This document shows positions 15,887 to 23,962 of a DNA stretch of 64,000 bases, piece by piece. Source of the stretch: Planctomycetota bacterium (GTDB lineage: Bacteria; Planctomycetota; Planctomycetia; Pirellulales; Lacipirellulaceae). Position 1 is the first letter of the stretch. Each line of letters starts with the position of its first letter. A program made the position numbers and the translations under genes. The DNA lies in NCBI GenBank assembly GCA_029259915.1, contig JAJDED010000011.1, positions 124,001-188,000 on the forward strand, read 5' to 3'. The notes under the pieces were generated by a model. The model saw only the letters and a list, made by a program, of their open reading frames with translations. It was not told where the DNA came from and made no database searches.

Positions 15887-15909
15887 GTCAGGTGCCGCAC
15901 CTGACCTAC
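15887..15909. repeat. Dispersed palindrome GTCAGGTGCCGCACCTGAC
   Basis: A 19-bp near-perfect palindrome followed by CTAC, in the 30-bp gap between gcvPB and lplA. Further copies are at 44975-44997, 45234-45256 and 63799-63821, each flanked on one side by CTAC or GTAG. No T-run follows. Confidence 0.75.
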
Positions 15910-17357
15910 GGACTATAGGAAAGCACCGGTTGCCGCGCGGCGCGCACCTCGTCGGGGCGGCTGATTGCCGTGCTGTGTGGGGCATCGTGTAGCAGCGTGG
16001 CATCTTCTTCGGTGATGCGGAACAAAACCTCGGCAAACGCGTCGAGAGTTTCTTTGCTTTCCGACTCGGTAGGTTCAATCATCATCGCCTCGGGCACTGT
16101 CAACGGGAAGTAAACCGTCGGGGCGTGATAGCCATAGTCCAACAACCGCTTGGCAATATCCATGGCAGAGATATCTTTGTCGCGTCGGAGATTGCTAGCC
16201 GAAGCGACGAATTCGTGCATGCAGCGGTGCCCCTGTGGGACGGGCAAAATATGTTTCACCCGGCTGAGTACATAGTTGGCATTGAGGACCGCGTTTTCAG
16301 AAATGCGACGCAAACCGTCGGGACCATGCGTGCGGATGTAGGCGTAGGCCCGCAACAACACGCCGACATTGCCGAAAAATGACCGGACGCGACCAATAGA
16401 TTTTGGCATGTCGTGGTCGAGCCGGAATCGGCCGTCCTCTTTGCGAACGATCGGTGCCGGCAAATAGGGGGCCAATTTTTCGGTGACACAGATGGGCCCC
16501 GCACCGGGGCCCCCGCCGCCATGCGGGCCGCTAAAAGTTTTGTGTGGATTGTAGTGTTGCATGTCGGCGCCAAAATCGCCGGGGCGGCTGATGCCGAGGA
16601 TGGCATTCATATTCGCGCCGTCCAAATATATTAATCCGCCCAACGCGTGGACCCGGTCGGCGATCTCTCTCATGTTCGGTTCAAAGAGTCCCAACGTGCT
16701 GGGATTGGTAATCATGAACACGGCGACCCGCTCGTCGAGTTTCGCATTCAAATCGTCCAGGTCGACAAACCCCGAGGCGGTGGTTTTCACCGTGATTGAT
16801 TCGAAGCCGGCCATCGCGGCACTTGCTGGGTTAGTGCCGTGGGCGTTGTCGGGCACCAGCACTTTGGTACGCGTTTCACCAATGTCGCGGTAATAGGCTG
16901 CCGCGACCAGCAGGGCGGCGAATTCGCCATGCGCCCCGGCCGCCGGTTGCAGCGAGCATTCCTGCAACCCCGAGATCTCCTGCAAGATTTCCTGCATGTC
17001 GTACAAAAGTTCAAGCATCCCCTGCAAGGTTTCCTCCGCTTGATAGGGGTGCAAATCTGAAAGGCCCGGCATAGCCGCGGCGCGTTCGTTGCGCTTGGGG
17101 TTGTACTTCATCGTGCAACTGCCTAGCGGATAGAAATGCGTGTCGACCGACATGTTTTGCGTCGACAGATTCACAAAATGCCGAACCACCTGCGGCTCGG
17201 AAACCTCCGGCAGGGCAGGGGGGCCGGCAGCGATTGCTTCGGCTGGCAAGAGTGTGTCGAGCGCATGCTCCGGCACGTCACACGCCGGAAGGCGCGCAGC
17301 CCGACGCCCGGGCTTCGAAAGCTCAAAAATCAGTTGGGTATCGTGGGTGTTTTGCAT
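15906..17357 (-). CDS. gcvPB: Glycine decarboxylase subunit 2 (P-protein, C-terminal half)
   Basis: 483 residues, the normal length for GcvPB of the two-subunit glycine decarboxylase. NPHKTFSGPHGGGGPGAG (Lys at residue 273) carries the PLP lysine, and SCTMKYNPKRNE, PDNAHGTNPASA and LDGANMNA are conserved pocket segments. Together with GcvPA it decarboxylates glycine and passes the aminomethyl group to the lipoyl arm of GcvH. It is fourth in the leftward gcvT-gcvH-gcvPA-gcvPB-lplA operon; the 125-bp gap to gcvPA holds a long hairpin repeat. ATG 17357. Confidence 0.95.
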   Translation of the reverse strand: MQNTHDTQLIFELSKPGRRAARLPACDVPEHALDTLLPAEAIAAGPPALPEVSEPQVVRHFVNLSTQNMSVDTHFYPLGSCTMKYNPKRNERAAAMPGLSDLHPYQAEETLQGMLELLYDMQEILQEISGLQECSLQPAAGAHGEFAALLVAAAYYRDIGETRTKVLVPDNAHGTNPASAAMAGFESITVKTTASGFVDLDDLNAKLDERVAVFMITNPSTLGLFEPNMREIADRVHALGGLIYLDGANMNAILGISRPGDFGADMQHYNPHKTFSGPHGGGGPGAGPICVTEKLAPYLPAPIVRKEDGRFRLDHDMPKSIGRVRSFFGNVGVLLRAYAYIRTHGPDGLRRISENAVLNANYVLSRVKHILPVPQGHRCMHEFVASASNLRRDKDISAMDIAKRLLDYGYHAPTVYFPLTVPEAMMIEPTESESKETLDAFAEVLFRITEEDATLLHDAPHSTAISRPDEVRAARQPVLSYSP

Positions 17358-17383
17358 GTTTCAGTGAATTCAAAAAATTAGAA

Positions 17384-17461
17384 AACCGCCAAGGACGCCA
17401 AGAGCGCCAAGGGTATTTTGATATATCAAGAAGTCGATATTTCTTGGCGTCCTTGGCGGTT
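17384..17461. repeat. Long perfect hairpin (AACCGCCAAGGACGCCAAG family)
   Basis: 19-bp perfect arms (17384-17402 and 17443-17461), loop ~40 nt containing further GCGCCAAG sub-units. It fills the intercistronic gap between gcvPA and gcvPB and has no T-run. A one-armed relative is at 19394 and a two-armed one at 63754-63858. Confidence 0.85.
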
Positions 17462-17482
17462 CATCTTTCTCAACAGCACGAA

Positions 17483-18865
17483 CTATCTGGGAGATGTGAT
17501 TGCGGTGCCTTGTTTTGCTTTTACTGCCGTCATAAGGGATTGGACCAATCCGTCTATTTCCTCTTTCGTCCGTTTCTCGGTCACCGCCACCAGGAAACAG
17601 TCGGGCAGTTCGGGATACCACTGCCCCAGCGGCACGCCGGCTTGGAATCCTTGGTCGAGGGCAGTCTTCATGAGTTCGTCAACGTTGTTTTCCGCATCGC
17701 GAATGACGAATTCTTTGAATGTCGGTTGGTCAAACGCCGGCGAGAATCGCTCGCTTTGGCAAATCTGTTCCGCGGCGTAACGGGACTTATGCAGGCAGAG
17801 GCTTGCCGTTTCGCGCAGCCCTTGCGGACCGAGTTGCGAAAGAAATACGGTCGCACGCAATGCGAACAGGCCTTGATTGGTGCAAACGTTGCTGGTGGCC
17901 TTTTCGCGGCGGATGTGTTGTTCGCGGGTTTGCAGCGTGAGCACAAAACAGCGATTACCGCGACGATCGACCGTTTGCCCCGCGATGCGGCCCGGCATGC
18001 GGCGGACCAATTTTTGGTCGCAGGCCATGATGCCCAAATACGGTCCACCATACGACATCGGGGTGCCCAACGTGTGTCCCTCGGCCACTGCGATATTCGC
18101 CCCGTAATCGCCCGGTCGTGCGAGGATGCCCAAACTGATTGGATCGAAAACCGAAATCAACAGGGCCCCGTCGTCTTTGGCAACTTGCGAAATCCCGGGC
18201 GCATCTTCCACACAGCCGAAAAAGTTCGGTTGCTGCACGACAACCGCTGCGGTTGTGTCGTCGACCATTTCGGCCAACTGGGCAGCGTCGACGACTCCTG
18301 TAGATGTTTCGAGCGTGACTAACTTGACGTCGAGATTCTCGAGATACGTTGCGATCGTTGCCCGATACTCGGGATGCAAACTCGCAGGAACCACCACCTT
18401 GCCTTGACGCCGGGTGGCGCTGATGGCCATCAACACGGCTTCGGCCGCGGCACTTGCTCCGTCGTAGAGGCTGGCATTGGAAACATCCATGCCGGTCAGC
18501 CGCGTGATGAGCGATTGGTATTCGAACACCACTTGTAGATTGCCTTGGCTCGCCTCAGCCTGGTAGGGTGTGTACGAAGTATAGAATTCACTCCGGGAAG
18601 CGACCGTGTCGACCACGGCGGGAACGAAATGGTCGTAACTTCCTCCACCAAGAAAGCAAACTTTTTCGCCCGCGTGTGCGTTCTTTGCTGCCAACTGGTG
18701 CAGATGACGATCGAGTTCCATCTCCGAAAGTGCGGGCGGGATATCGAGCGGCCGTGCAAGTCGCAGCTCATTAGGAATCGGCGCAAAGAGCTCCTCGATC
18801 GATTTCGCACCGATCGCTTGCAGCATTGCCTGCTGATCTTCAGGAGTATTGTAGAGATAGGGCAT
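17483..18865 (-). CDS. gcvPA: Glycine decarboxylase subunit 1 (P-protein, N-terminal half)
   Basis: 460 residues from ATG 18865. Starts PYLYNTPEDQQAMLQAIG and has FLGGGSYDHFVPAVVD, FYTSYTPYQAEASQG, NASLYDGASAAAEA and TPMSYGGPYLG, all typical of GcvPA, the half of the P-protein that does not carry the PLP lysine. It forms the heterotetramer with GcvPB in the cytoplasm. The gap to gcvH (98 bp) holds a degenerate repeat. A full-length family member with no odd feature. Confidence 0.95.
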   Translation of the reverse strand: MPYLYNTPEDQQAMLQAIGAKSIEELFAPIPNELRLARPLDIPPALSEMELDRHLHQLAAKNAHAGEKVCFLGGGSYDHFVPAVVDTVASRSEFYTSYTPYQAEASQGNLQVVFEYQSLITRLTGMDVSNASLYDGASAAAEAVLMAISATRRQGKVVVPASLHPEYRATIATYLENLDVKLVTLETSTGVVDAAQLAEMVDDTTAAVVVQQPNFFGCVEDAPGISQVAKDDGALLISVFDPISLGILARPGDYGANIAVAEGHTLGTPMSYGGPYLGIMACDQKLVRRMPGRIAGQTVDRRGNRCFVLTLQTREQHIRREKATSNVCTNQGLFALRATVFLSQLGPQGLRETASLCLHKSRYAAEQICQSERFSPAFDQPTFKEFVIRDAENNVDELMKTALDQGFQAGVPLGQWYPELPDCFLVAVTEKRTKEEIDGLVQSLMTAVKAKQGTAITSPR

Positions 18866-18877
18866 TATGAATTAGGG

Positions 18878-18962
18878 GGGAAGGTGGAAGGACGAAGGCG
18901 GGACTGAATGAGGAATGCGGGTTGCTGATTTTTCATCCTTCCGCCTTCCCATTTCCGCCTTG
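18878..18962. repeat. Inverted degenerate array (GGAAGGTGGAAGGACGAAGG / CCTTCCGCCTTCCC)
   Basis: Left half repeats GGAAGG-like units (18878-18922), right half the complementary CCTTCC-like units (18934-18962), with an A/T-rich centre, so the gap between gcvH and gcvPA can fold into an imperfect hairpin. Unit length is 7-8 bp. Confidence 0.6.
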
Positions 18963-18963
18963 C

Positions 18964-19359
18964 TCACCCTCCTTCTTCGCATTGTTTTTGGTACGCGGTG
19001 TGATCGAGCAATTCGCTTAGGCCCGATTCGTCGCTAATTTTGATCTTCGCAATCCAGCCTGTGTCATACGGATCGTCGCCCAAGGTTTCCAAGGCGTCGG
19101 GGAGCGAGTCGTTCACGGCAATCACTTCGCCATCCACCGGGGCGTAGATGTCGCTAACCGCTTTGACCGATTCCACTTCGCAAAAAGGTTGTTGGGCTTC
19201 GACCTGTTTGCCGACCTCGGGCAGATCGATATAAACCAAATCAGTGAGCGCTTCGATGGCAAACGCGGAGATCCCCAGCGTGGCAATCTTCGCGCCGTTT
19301 TCCTCGGCCACAGAAACCCATTCGTGGGTCTTGGCAAAGAGTAGTTCTTCAGGTTTCAC
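18964..19359 (-). CDS. gcvH: Glycine cleavage system H protein (lipoyl carrier)
   Basis: 131 residues. GTG 19359 is chosen: AAGGAGA ends about 11 bp upstream and the protein then begins KPEELLFAKTHEWV as in other H proteins; an upstream TTG at 19386 overlaps the ribosome-binding site. CEVESVKAVSDIYAP carries the lipoyl-lysine (about residue 66). It shuttles the aminomethyl group between the P- and T-proteins. Second in the operon, and the likely substrate of the LplA-like ligase at its end. Confidence 0.95.
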   Translation of the reverse strand: MKPEELLFAKTHEWVSVAEENGAKIATLGISAFAIEALTDLVYIDLPEVGKQVEAQQPFCEVESVKAVSDIYAPVDGEVIAVNDSLPDALETLGDDPYDTGWIAKIKISDESGLSELLDHTAYQKQCEEGG

Positions 19360-19393
19360 GGTTATCGATTCTCCTTGGATATTCAAAAATTGG

Positions 19394-19530
19394 AACCGCC
19401 AAGGACGCCAAGAGCGCCAAGGGGGTTGGTAATGTTAATTGAGAGGTCAGAGATCAGAAAAAAAATTGCCTCCGTTAGGCTATCCACCCGATCCCCCTGT
19501 TCTCTTACCTCTGATTCCTGAATCCTCCCA
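19394..19530. repeat. One-armed CCGCCAAGGACGCCAAG repeat plus degenerate GAGGTCAGA array
   Basis: 19394-19422 equals the left arm of the hairpin at 17384 (AACCGCCAAGGACGCCAAGA and following bases) but its right arm is missing. 19438-19530 carries GAGGTCAGAGATC-like units and, toward the gcvT stop, complementary CCTCTGATTCCTGAATCC-like units. The whole gap between gcvT and gcvH is made of these repeats. Confidence 0.6.
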
Positions 19531-19531
19531 A

Positions 19532-20662
19532 TCACTTCCCGCGTTCGTAAAACGGCAGCGGTACCACGGTCGCCTTATAGGTTTTTCCGCGGATGTCGAC
19601 GGCGACCGAAGTGCCCGGTGCCGCGGCAATTTGTTTGACGTAGCCCATTGCGATCGGTCGACCGAACGTCGGCGAAAACGTGCCGCTGGTGACGGTGCCA
19701 ACTTCTTCTTCCCGCAGCAGAATCGAGGAACCCTCGCGCGGCACGCGGCGGTCGTCTAGCTGCAGTCCGATCCGCACAGGTTGCCGACCCTCTTTCTGAA
19801 TCGCGACAATCGCCTCTTTGCCCACGAACGTGCGATCGCGCAAGTTCACCGCAAATTCGAGTCCCGACGCAATCGGATTGATCGACTCGCTAAGCTCGTG
19901 GCCATAAAGGGGCATGCCTGCTTCCAATCGCAACGTGTCGCGCGCGGCCAAACCGACAACGCTTCCTTCCAACCCCGCTGCTACGGTTGCCAGTTCCTCC
20001 CAAATCCCAAGAATCTTGTCGGCATCGCAAACGATTTCGCAGCCATCCTCGCCCGTGTATCCTGTGCGGCTGACGAAACATTCGACGCCCGAGATCGGCA
20101 TCATTTTTCCGGTGTAGTATCGCAGCGAAGTGACTTCGCTCGGCGTCAAACTATCGAGCAGCCCGATCGCTCGCGGTCCCTGCACCGCGATCATCGCGTA
20201 CTCGGCTGTCATGTCGCGAATTTCGACAGAATGCTTTTCCCGGTGATCGCTGAGCCACGCAAGGATTTTTTTCCGATTGCTGGCGTTCACAACCAAGGCG
20301 TAGCTGGAGGGCGGTCCGTCATTGAGTACTGGCAGGTAAACCAGCACATCGTCCAAAACGCCGCCCGAGGTGTTGCAAACAAGCGAGTAGCGGATCTGGC
20401 TCGGTTTCATATCCGCAACCGAACGCGTCAGCAGTCCGTCGAGAAAGCTGCCGGCGTCGGGGCCATCCACCAACAGCCGACCCATGTGCGAGATATCAAA
20501 TAGCCCCACCGCGGAGCGGGTCGCATGATGTTCCTCGATTATCGAGGTGTACTGCACTGGCATCGACCAACCAGAGAAATTGACCATCCGACCGCCATGC
20601 GCAGCATGCCAATCGGTGAGCGGAGTGCGTTCAAGTTGTGCGTCGGCAGACATGGCATTCAT
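19532..20662 (-). CDS. gcvT: Aminomethyltransferase (glycine cleavage T protein)
   Basis: 376 residues from ATG 20662 (ATG 20653 is possible too). RTPLTDWHAAHGGRMVNFSG, GLFDISHMGR, RYSLVCNTSGGVLDDVLVY and RTGYTGEDGCEI are the conserved folate-binding and catalytic segments; the Asp of MVNFSGWSMPVQY-D-type loops in the family is matched by the local sequence. It releases ammonia and forms 5,10-methylene-tetrahydrofolate. First gene of the leftward glycine cleavage operon; the gap before it holds a perfect 17-bp palindrome near the end of rnr. Confidence 0.95.
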   Translation of the reverse strand: MNAMSADAQLERTPLTDWHAAHGGRMVNFSGWSMPVQYTSIIEEHHATRSAVGLFDISHMGRLLVDGPDAGSFLDGLLTRSVADMKPSQIRYSLVCNTSGGVLDDVLVYLPVLNDGPPSSYALVVNASNRKKILAWLSDHREKHSVEIRDMTAEYAMIAVQGPRAIGLLDSLTPSEVTSLRYYTGKMMPISGVECFVSRTGYTGEDGCEIVCDADKILGIWEELATVAAGLEGSVVGLAARDTLRLEAGMPLYGHELSESINPIASGLEFAVNLRDRTFVGKEAIVAIQKEGRQPVRIGLQLDDRRVPREGSSILLREEEVGTVTSGTFSPTFGRPIAMGYVKQIAAAPGTSVAVDIRGKTYKATVVPLPFYERGK

Positions 20663-20745
20663 CGAGTGGTGTGCGAGAACGCTATTCTAGCGGTTTGCGC
20701 GCGAGCATCTAGGGGCGGGAAATATTTGAAATTTTGAGGTATGCC

Positions 20746-20785
20746 CCGCGAAACCGCAAGCGACCGACCGCTTGCGGTTTCGCGG
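20746..20785. repeat. Perfect 17-bp palindrome between rnr and gcvT
   Basis: CCGCGAAACCGCAAGCG (20746-20762) and its exact complement (20769-20785) around ACCGAC. It lies just after the rnr stop when read leftward, but there is no U-run, so it is either a non-canonical terminator or a REP-like stabiliser upstream of the gcv operon. A related GCCGCAAGCGGC core is at 34547. Confidence 0.75.
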
Positions 20786-20797
20786 AGCGACCCCCGT

Positions 20798-23065
20798 TTA
20801 TCGTTTTTTACGACGCTTTTTTGGCGGAGATTCTTTGCGGCGTTTGCTCGGCTTCTCCTTTTGCCGGGAAGAAGTTTTTTTTCGGGCCGGTTTGCCGCTT
20901 TTTCCCAGCAGGCGAAAATCGAGTTCCCGGCGTTCCACGTCGACCGAAGCAACCGCCACCTGCACCGGGTCGCCCAACCGATAAGTGTTGCCCGAGCGAA
21001 ATCCTTTGATGACGTGCCCTGCACGGTCGTACTTATAGTAGTCGTCCGACAGTGCGCTGATATGCACGAATCCCTCGGCGGGCAGTTCCGTCCCGACGAC
21101 GAACAGGCCGAAACTTTCAACACCCGTAACGATGCCGTCCAATTTAGCGCCAACTTTATCTTGCAAATAGTGCAGCAGTTTCACCTTCTTGAGTTCGCGT
21201 TCCGCGCCGGCAGCCCGTTGTTCGCGCTCGCTGCAATGATCGCCCAGTGCGAACAACTGTTCCGTACTCTGCTCCGGAGGTTTGCCGCGGTTGATCGCAT
21301 CGATCAGCCGATGCACCGTCAAATCGGGATAACGACGAATCGGCGACGTGAAATGACAATAGCAATCGCTGGCCAGCGCGTAGTGTCCCTCTTCTTCCGG
21401 ACTGTAAATGGCCCGTTGCATCGAACGCAACACGGCATAATTGACCGCATGTTGGCGCGGATCGCCTTTTACCGTATCCAAGAGGTCTTGCAGTGCGAAA
21501 CGACTTTCGAGGTTCTCGGCGGTGAGCCCCAGTTCTTTCACAAATTCGTTAAGTGCCTTTAATTTTCTCGGGTCGGGCGAACCGTGAACACGTCGCAGGA
21601 ATAAAAGACCATTGTCGGCCAAAGTTTCCGCAACCGCTTCGTTGGCCGCCAGCATAAACTCTTCGATAATCTGATGGCTCTCGGTATTCTCGGCGAGGTG
21701 CGCGCCGGTCACTTGCCCGTCGGTGTTCAAATCGATTTCCAATTCCGGCATCGACAGTTCCAACGATCCCCGCTTCATTCGCCGTGCGCGGAGCATCATC
21801 GCCAACTCGTGCATTTGGCCCAGTAGTGCGTGAATCGGGGCTTTGAGTTTCTTTTTCCACGCATTGCGATCTGCCAAGTACGAGTCGACCTCCTCGTAAG
21901 TAAATCGCCGGCTGCTCTTGATCGCACTTTTGAACACGTCGGTCGCAATCCGCTGGCCCTCGGGACTAAACTCGATGTGGGCAGTCATCGCGTAGCGCAC
22001 TTTGTCGGGCTGCAAGCTGGCGAGGTTGTTGGAAATCACCTCAGGCAGCATCGGAATCACCCGATCGGGCAAATAAACGCTGGTGGCTCGATCTTTCGCT
22101 TCGCGATCCAGCGCACTTTTTGGCCGCACAAAATGCGAGACGTCGGCAATGTGCACCCCCAACACCCAGTGGCCGTTTTCTTCTTGACGCAAGGAGATTG
22201 CATCGTCGAAATCGCGGGCCGTGGCAGGGTCGATCGTGACAATGGTTTCGTCAGTGAGATCCTTGCGACCGCGAGGGATCGATTCGTCGAACTTCTCGGC
22301 CTGCTTCCGAGAATTCTCCAACGCATCGTCCGCGAATTCGCCCGGCAGATTGTATTCGTAGATAATCGACAGCGTGTCGACCCCCGGCTGACCCCGTTGG
22401 CCGAGTATCTCGACAATCACCCCTTCGCCATCATGCGTGTGCGAGGGGAAGCGGACCATCTCGACGACCACCTTGTCATCTGCCTGTGCCCCTTTCGCGC
22501 CCGGATCGCCCACGTAAATTGGTTTGGTGAACACCTTGCCGTCGATCTGCACAAGCCCCAGACCGCTTTGGACGAAATAGGTGCCCACAAACCGATTGGT
22601 CGCCCGTTCGACGACATCAATCACGCGGCCTTCGAGTTTGCCCTGACGGCCTCTTTTGCTACCGATGCGAATCCGCACCGTGTCGCCATTCGCCGCGTCG
22701 CCCGCACCGTTGGCGGGAACAAAAATGTCAGCATCGCGCCCTACACCCGCTGCTGTTCCTTCCGGTCTTACAAAACCAAACCCCCCTTCGGCGCGGCGGA
22801 ACGTGCCGACCACATGTTTCGGCGTCTTATTTCTCGCAGGCGCATTGCCCACTTTCGCTGCTGGGTGCGATGCCGCCACGGGACAAACCAGATGGCTCGG
22901 CCCGTAAGCGACCTTGCCCCCTTTCACGAGCGCTTTGATCGACCGCTTGAGTCGTCGGACATCATCCCCCTCGAGCCCCAATTTTTTAGCAATCACCATC
23001 GGCTTGACAGGCCGATATTTGGGATCATTTACGTGGCGAAGAATGGCAGCGTCGAGATTGGGCAT
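20798..23065 (-). CDS. rnr: Ribonuclease R (RNB-family 3'-5' exoribonuclease)
   Basis: 755 residues. An N-terminal winged-helix-like part (to ~85) and cold-shock-type OB segments (GTFRRAEGGFGFVRPEG at ~88) lead to the RNB catalytic domain, with TIDPATARDFDDAISL (~270-285, metal-binding Asp residues), RAVLDREAKDRATSVYLPD-like helices, and TSPIRRYPDLTVHR. An S1 domain (KLDGIVTGVESFGLFV) and a Lys/Arg-rich tail follow. It degrades structured RNA. Its 5' end is duplicated as a 60-bp fragment at 23780, on the far side of the nucleotidyltransferase pair. Confidence 0.95.
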   Translation of the reverse strand: MPNLDAAILRHVNDPKYRPVKPMVIAKKLGLEGDDVRRLKRSIKALVKGGKVAYGPSHLVCPVAASHPAAKVGNAPARNKTPKHVVGTFRRAEGGFGFVRPEGTAAGVGRDADIFVPANGAGDAANGDTVRIRIGSKRGRQGKLEGRVIDVVERATNRFVGTYFVQSGLGLVQIDGKVFTKPIYVGDPGAKGAQADDKVVVEMVRFPSHTHDGEGVIVEILGQRGQPGVDTLSIIYEYNLPGEFADDALENSRKQAEKFDESIPRGRKDLTDETIVTIDPATARDFDDAISLRQEENGHWVLGVHIADVSHFVRPKSALDREAKDRATSVYLPDRVIPMLPEVISNNLASLQPDKVRYAMTAHIEFSPEGQRIATDVFKSAIKSSRRFTYEEVDSYLADRNAWKKKLKAPIHALLGQMHELAMMLRARRMKRGSLELSMPELEIDLNTDGQVTGAHLAENTESHQIIEEFMLAANEAVAETLADNGLLFLRRVHGSPDPRKLKALNEFVKELGLTAENLESRFALQDLLDTVKGDPRQHAVNYAVLRSMQRAIYSPEEEGHYALASDCYCHFTSPIRRYPDLTVHRLIDAINRGKPPEQSTEQLFALGDHCSEREQRAAGAERELKKVKLLHYLQDKVGAKLDGIVTGVESFGLFVVGTELPAEGFVHISALSDDYYKYDRAGHVIKGFRSGNTYRLGDPVQVAVASVDVERRELDFRLLGKSGKPARKKTSSRQKEKPSKRRKESPPKKRRKKR

Positions 23066-23101
23066 GGGGGGGAGTGATCTATGAGAATAAGGAAAGAGAG
23101 C

Positions 23102-23551
23102 TCAAGGTAAGTGTTCAAGATCGTTCAGATCTTTTAGCCTTCCGCTGGCGAGTTTGTTCGTTTTGAGATCCTCCAGGCTTAAGAAATTGACAGCCTGGCC
23201 ACCCCACTGTTCAACAATCCGTCGAGAGTAACAAGTAGCGAAATCCAGTCCGGAGACACCAAGCAGGATGTCGATTCTCATTGGAGGAATACCAATTTGA
23301 ATGACTTTATCCTCTTCCAGGAATAAGTCTTCTTGAACGCTTTTCTCCGAAAACCCGAATTCCTTGAGAACGGATACGAGCTTCTTTGCGTTTTCCGTAC
23401 CGACAGCGACCCAAACATCCAAGTCTCCTGAGGACCGTACGTAACCGTGATAGTTTACGGCGTGGGCCCCAACCAAGAGATACTCAACTCCATGGTCGTT
23501 CAGCAACTTTAAGAACTCTCTGAAGTCTTTCGGTATCTGGGTCGTAGCCAT
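23102..23551 (-). CDS. Nucleotidyltransferase-fold protein (AbiEii/MNT-like), second gene of a small pair
   Basis: 149 residues. YLLVGAHAVNYHGYVRSSGDLDVWV (about 24-48) holds the G-S/G and DxD signature of pol-beta-type nucleotidyltransferases, and IGIPPMRIDILLGVSG supplies a third acidic residue; the rest is short. Such proteins occur as an antitoxin-like or regulatory unit, often behind a small gene like the one at 23484. The two overlap by 68 bp. The pair sits between rnr and a duplicated fragment of the rnr 5' end, so it was probably inserted here. Exact activity unknown. Confidence 0.75.
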   Translation of the reverse strand: MATTQIPKDFREFLKLLNDHGVEYLLVGAHAVNYHGYVRSSGDLDVWVAVGTENAKKLVSVLKEFGFSEKSVQEDLFLEEDKVIQIGIPPMRIDILLGVSGLDFATCYSRRIVEQWGGQAVNFLSLEDLKTNKLASGRLKDLNDLEHLP

Positions 23552-23687
23552 GAATGAGTTGCCTCAGATACTCCATTGCCGCCAAACGCTCGGCAGGAGT
23601 CTTTGAAAACCAGTAGGCACGGTCGTCACCCTCTCCTTCGAGTGTCGAAACATGAAATGCCATTTTGTCCAGTTGGTAGTCGGGCAT
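23484..23687 (-). CDS. Small protein paired with the nucleotidyltransferase (67 aa)
   Basis: Residues 25-67 read AYWFSKTPAERLAAMEYLRQ, then GYDPDTERLQRVLKVAER, a pattern I recognise as the widespread small partner encoded just before nucleotidyltransferases of this kind in cyanobacteria and planctomycetes. Its end overlaps the start of the downstream gene by 68 bp, implying coupled translation. ATG 23687 is taken, although ATG 23663 is also possible; neither has a good ribosome-binding site. Function is not known; a toxin-antitoxin-like pair is a reasonable guess. Confidence 0.65.
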   Translation of the reverse strand: MPDYQLDKMAFHVSTLEGEGDDRAYWFSKTPAERLAAMEYLRQLIHGYDPDTERLQRVLKVAERPWS

Positions 23688-23779
23688 GAAATTGGGCTGC
23701 TGATCGTGTGGAGAGTATTCAATACCACTATTCTACCTTACATCTTAACTTCAAGCGATGGGTCTAATTGGCTTCTCTT

Positions 23780-23839
23780 GCCGATAGTTGGGATCATTCA
23801 CGTGCGAAGAATGGCAGCGTCGAGGTTAGGCATGGGAGA
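23780..23839 (-). pseudogene. Duplicated 5' fragment of rnr
   Basis: About 60 bp match the start of rnr (23011-23070) with four mismatches and one missing base. Read leftward it begins ATG and encodes PNLDAAILR, then shifts frame and stops. It stands on the upstream side of the nucleotidyltransferase pair, so the pair is bracketed by direct copies of the rnr start. Confidence 0.8.
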
Positions 23840-23908
23840 GGAATAATGAATAATGAAGGATGATTGATGGATAGAGAAAGTGATTATCCAACCTTCCTTC
23901 TCCAGATT

Positions 23909-23950
23909 TCTTTCTTTATTTCCTTTGTGTCCGTCGTGTCTTCGTGGTTC
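23909..23950. repeat. One-armed TTTGTGTC/GTCTTCGTGGTT repeat
   Basis: TTTCCTTTGTGTCCGTCGTG followed by TCTTCGTGGTTCAATCC: a half copy of the CTTTGTGTCTTCGTGGTT-type sequence seen at 33005-33041. It lies just after the YhaM-like gene stop. Confidence 0.55.
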
Positions 23951-23962
23951 AATCCTGCGGTC

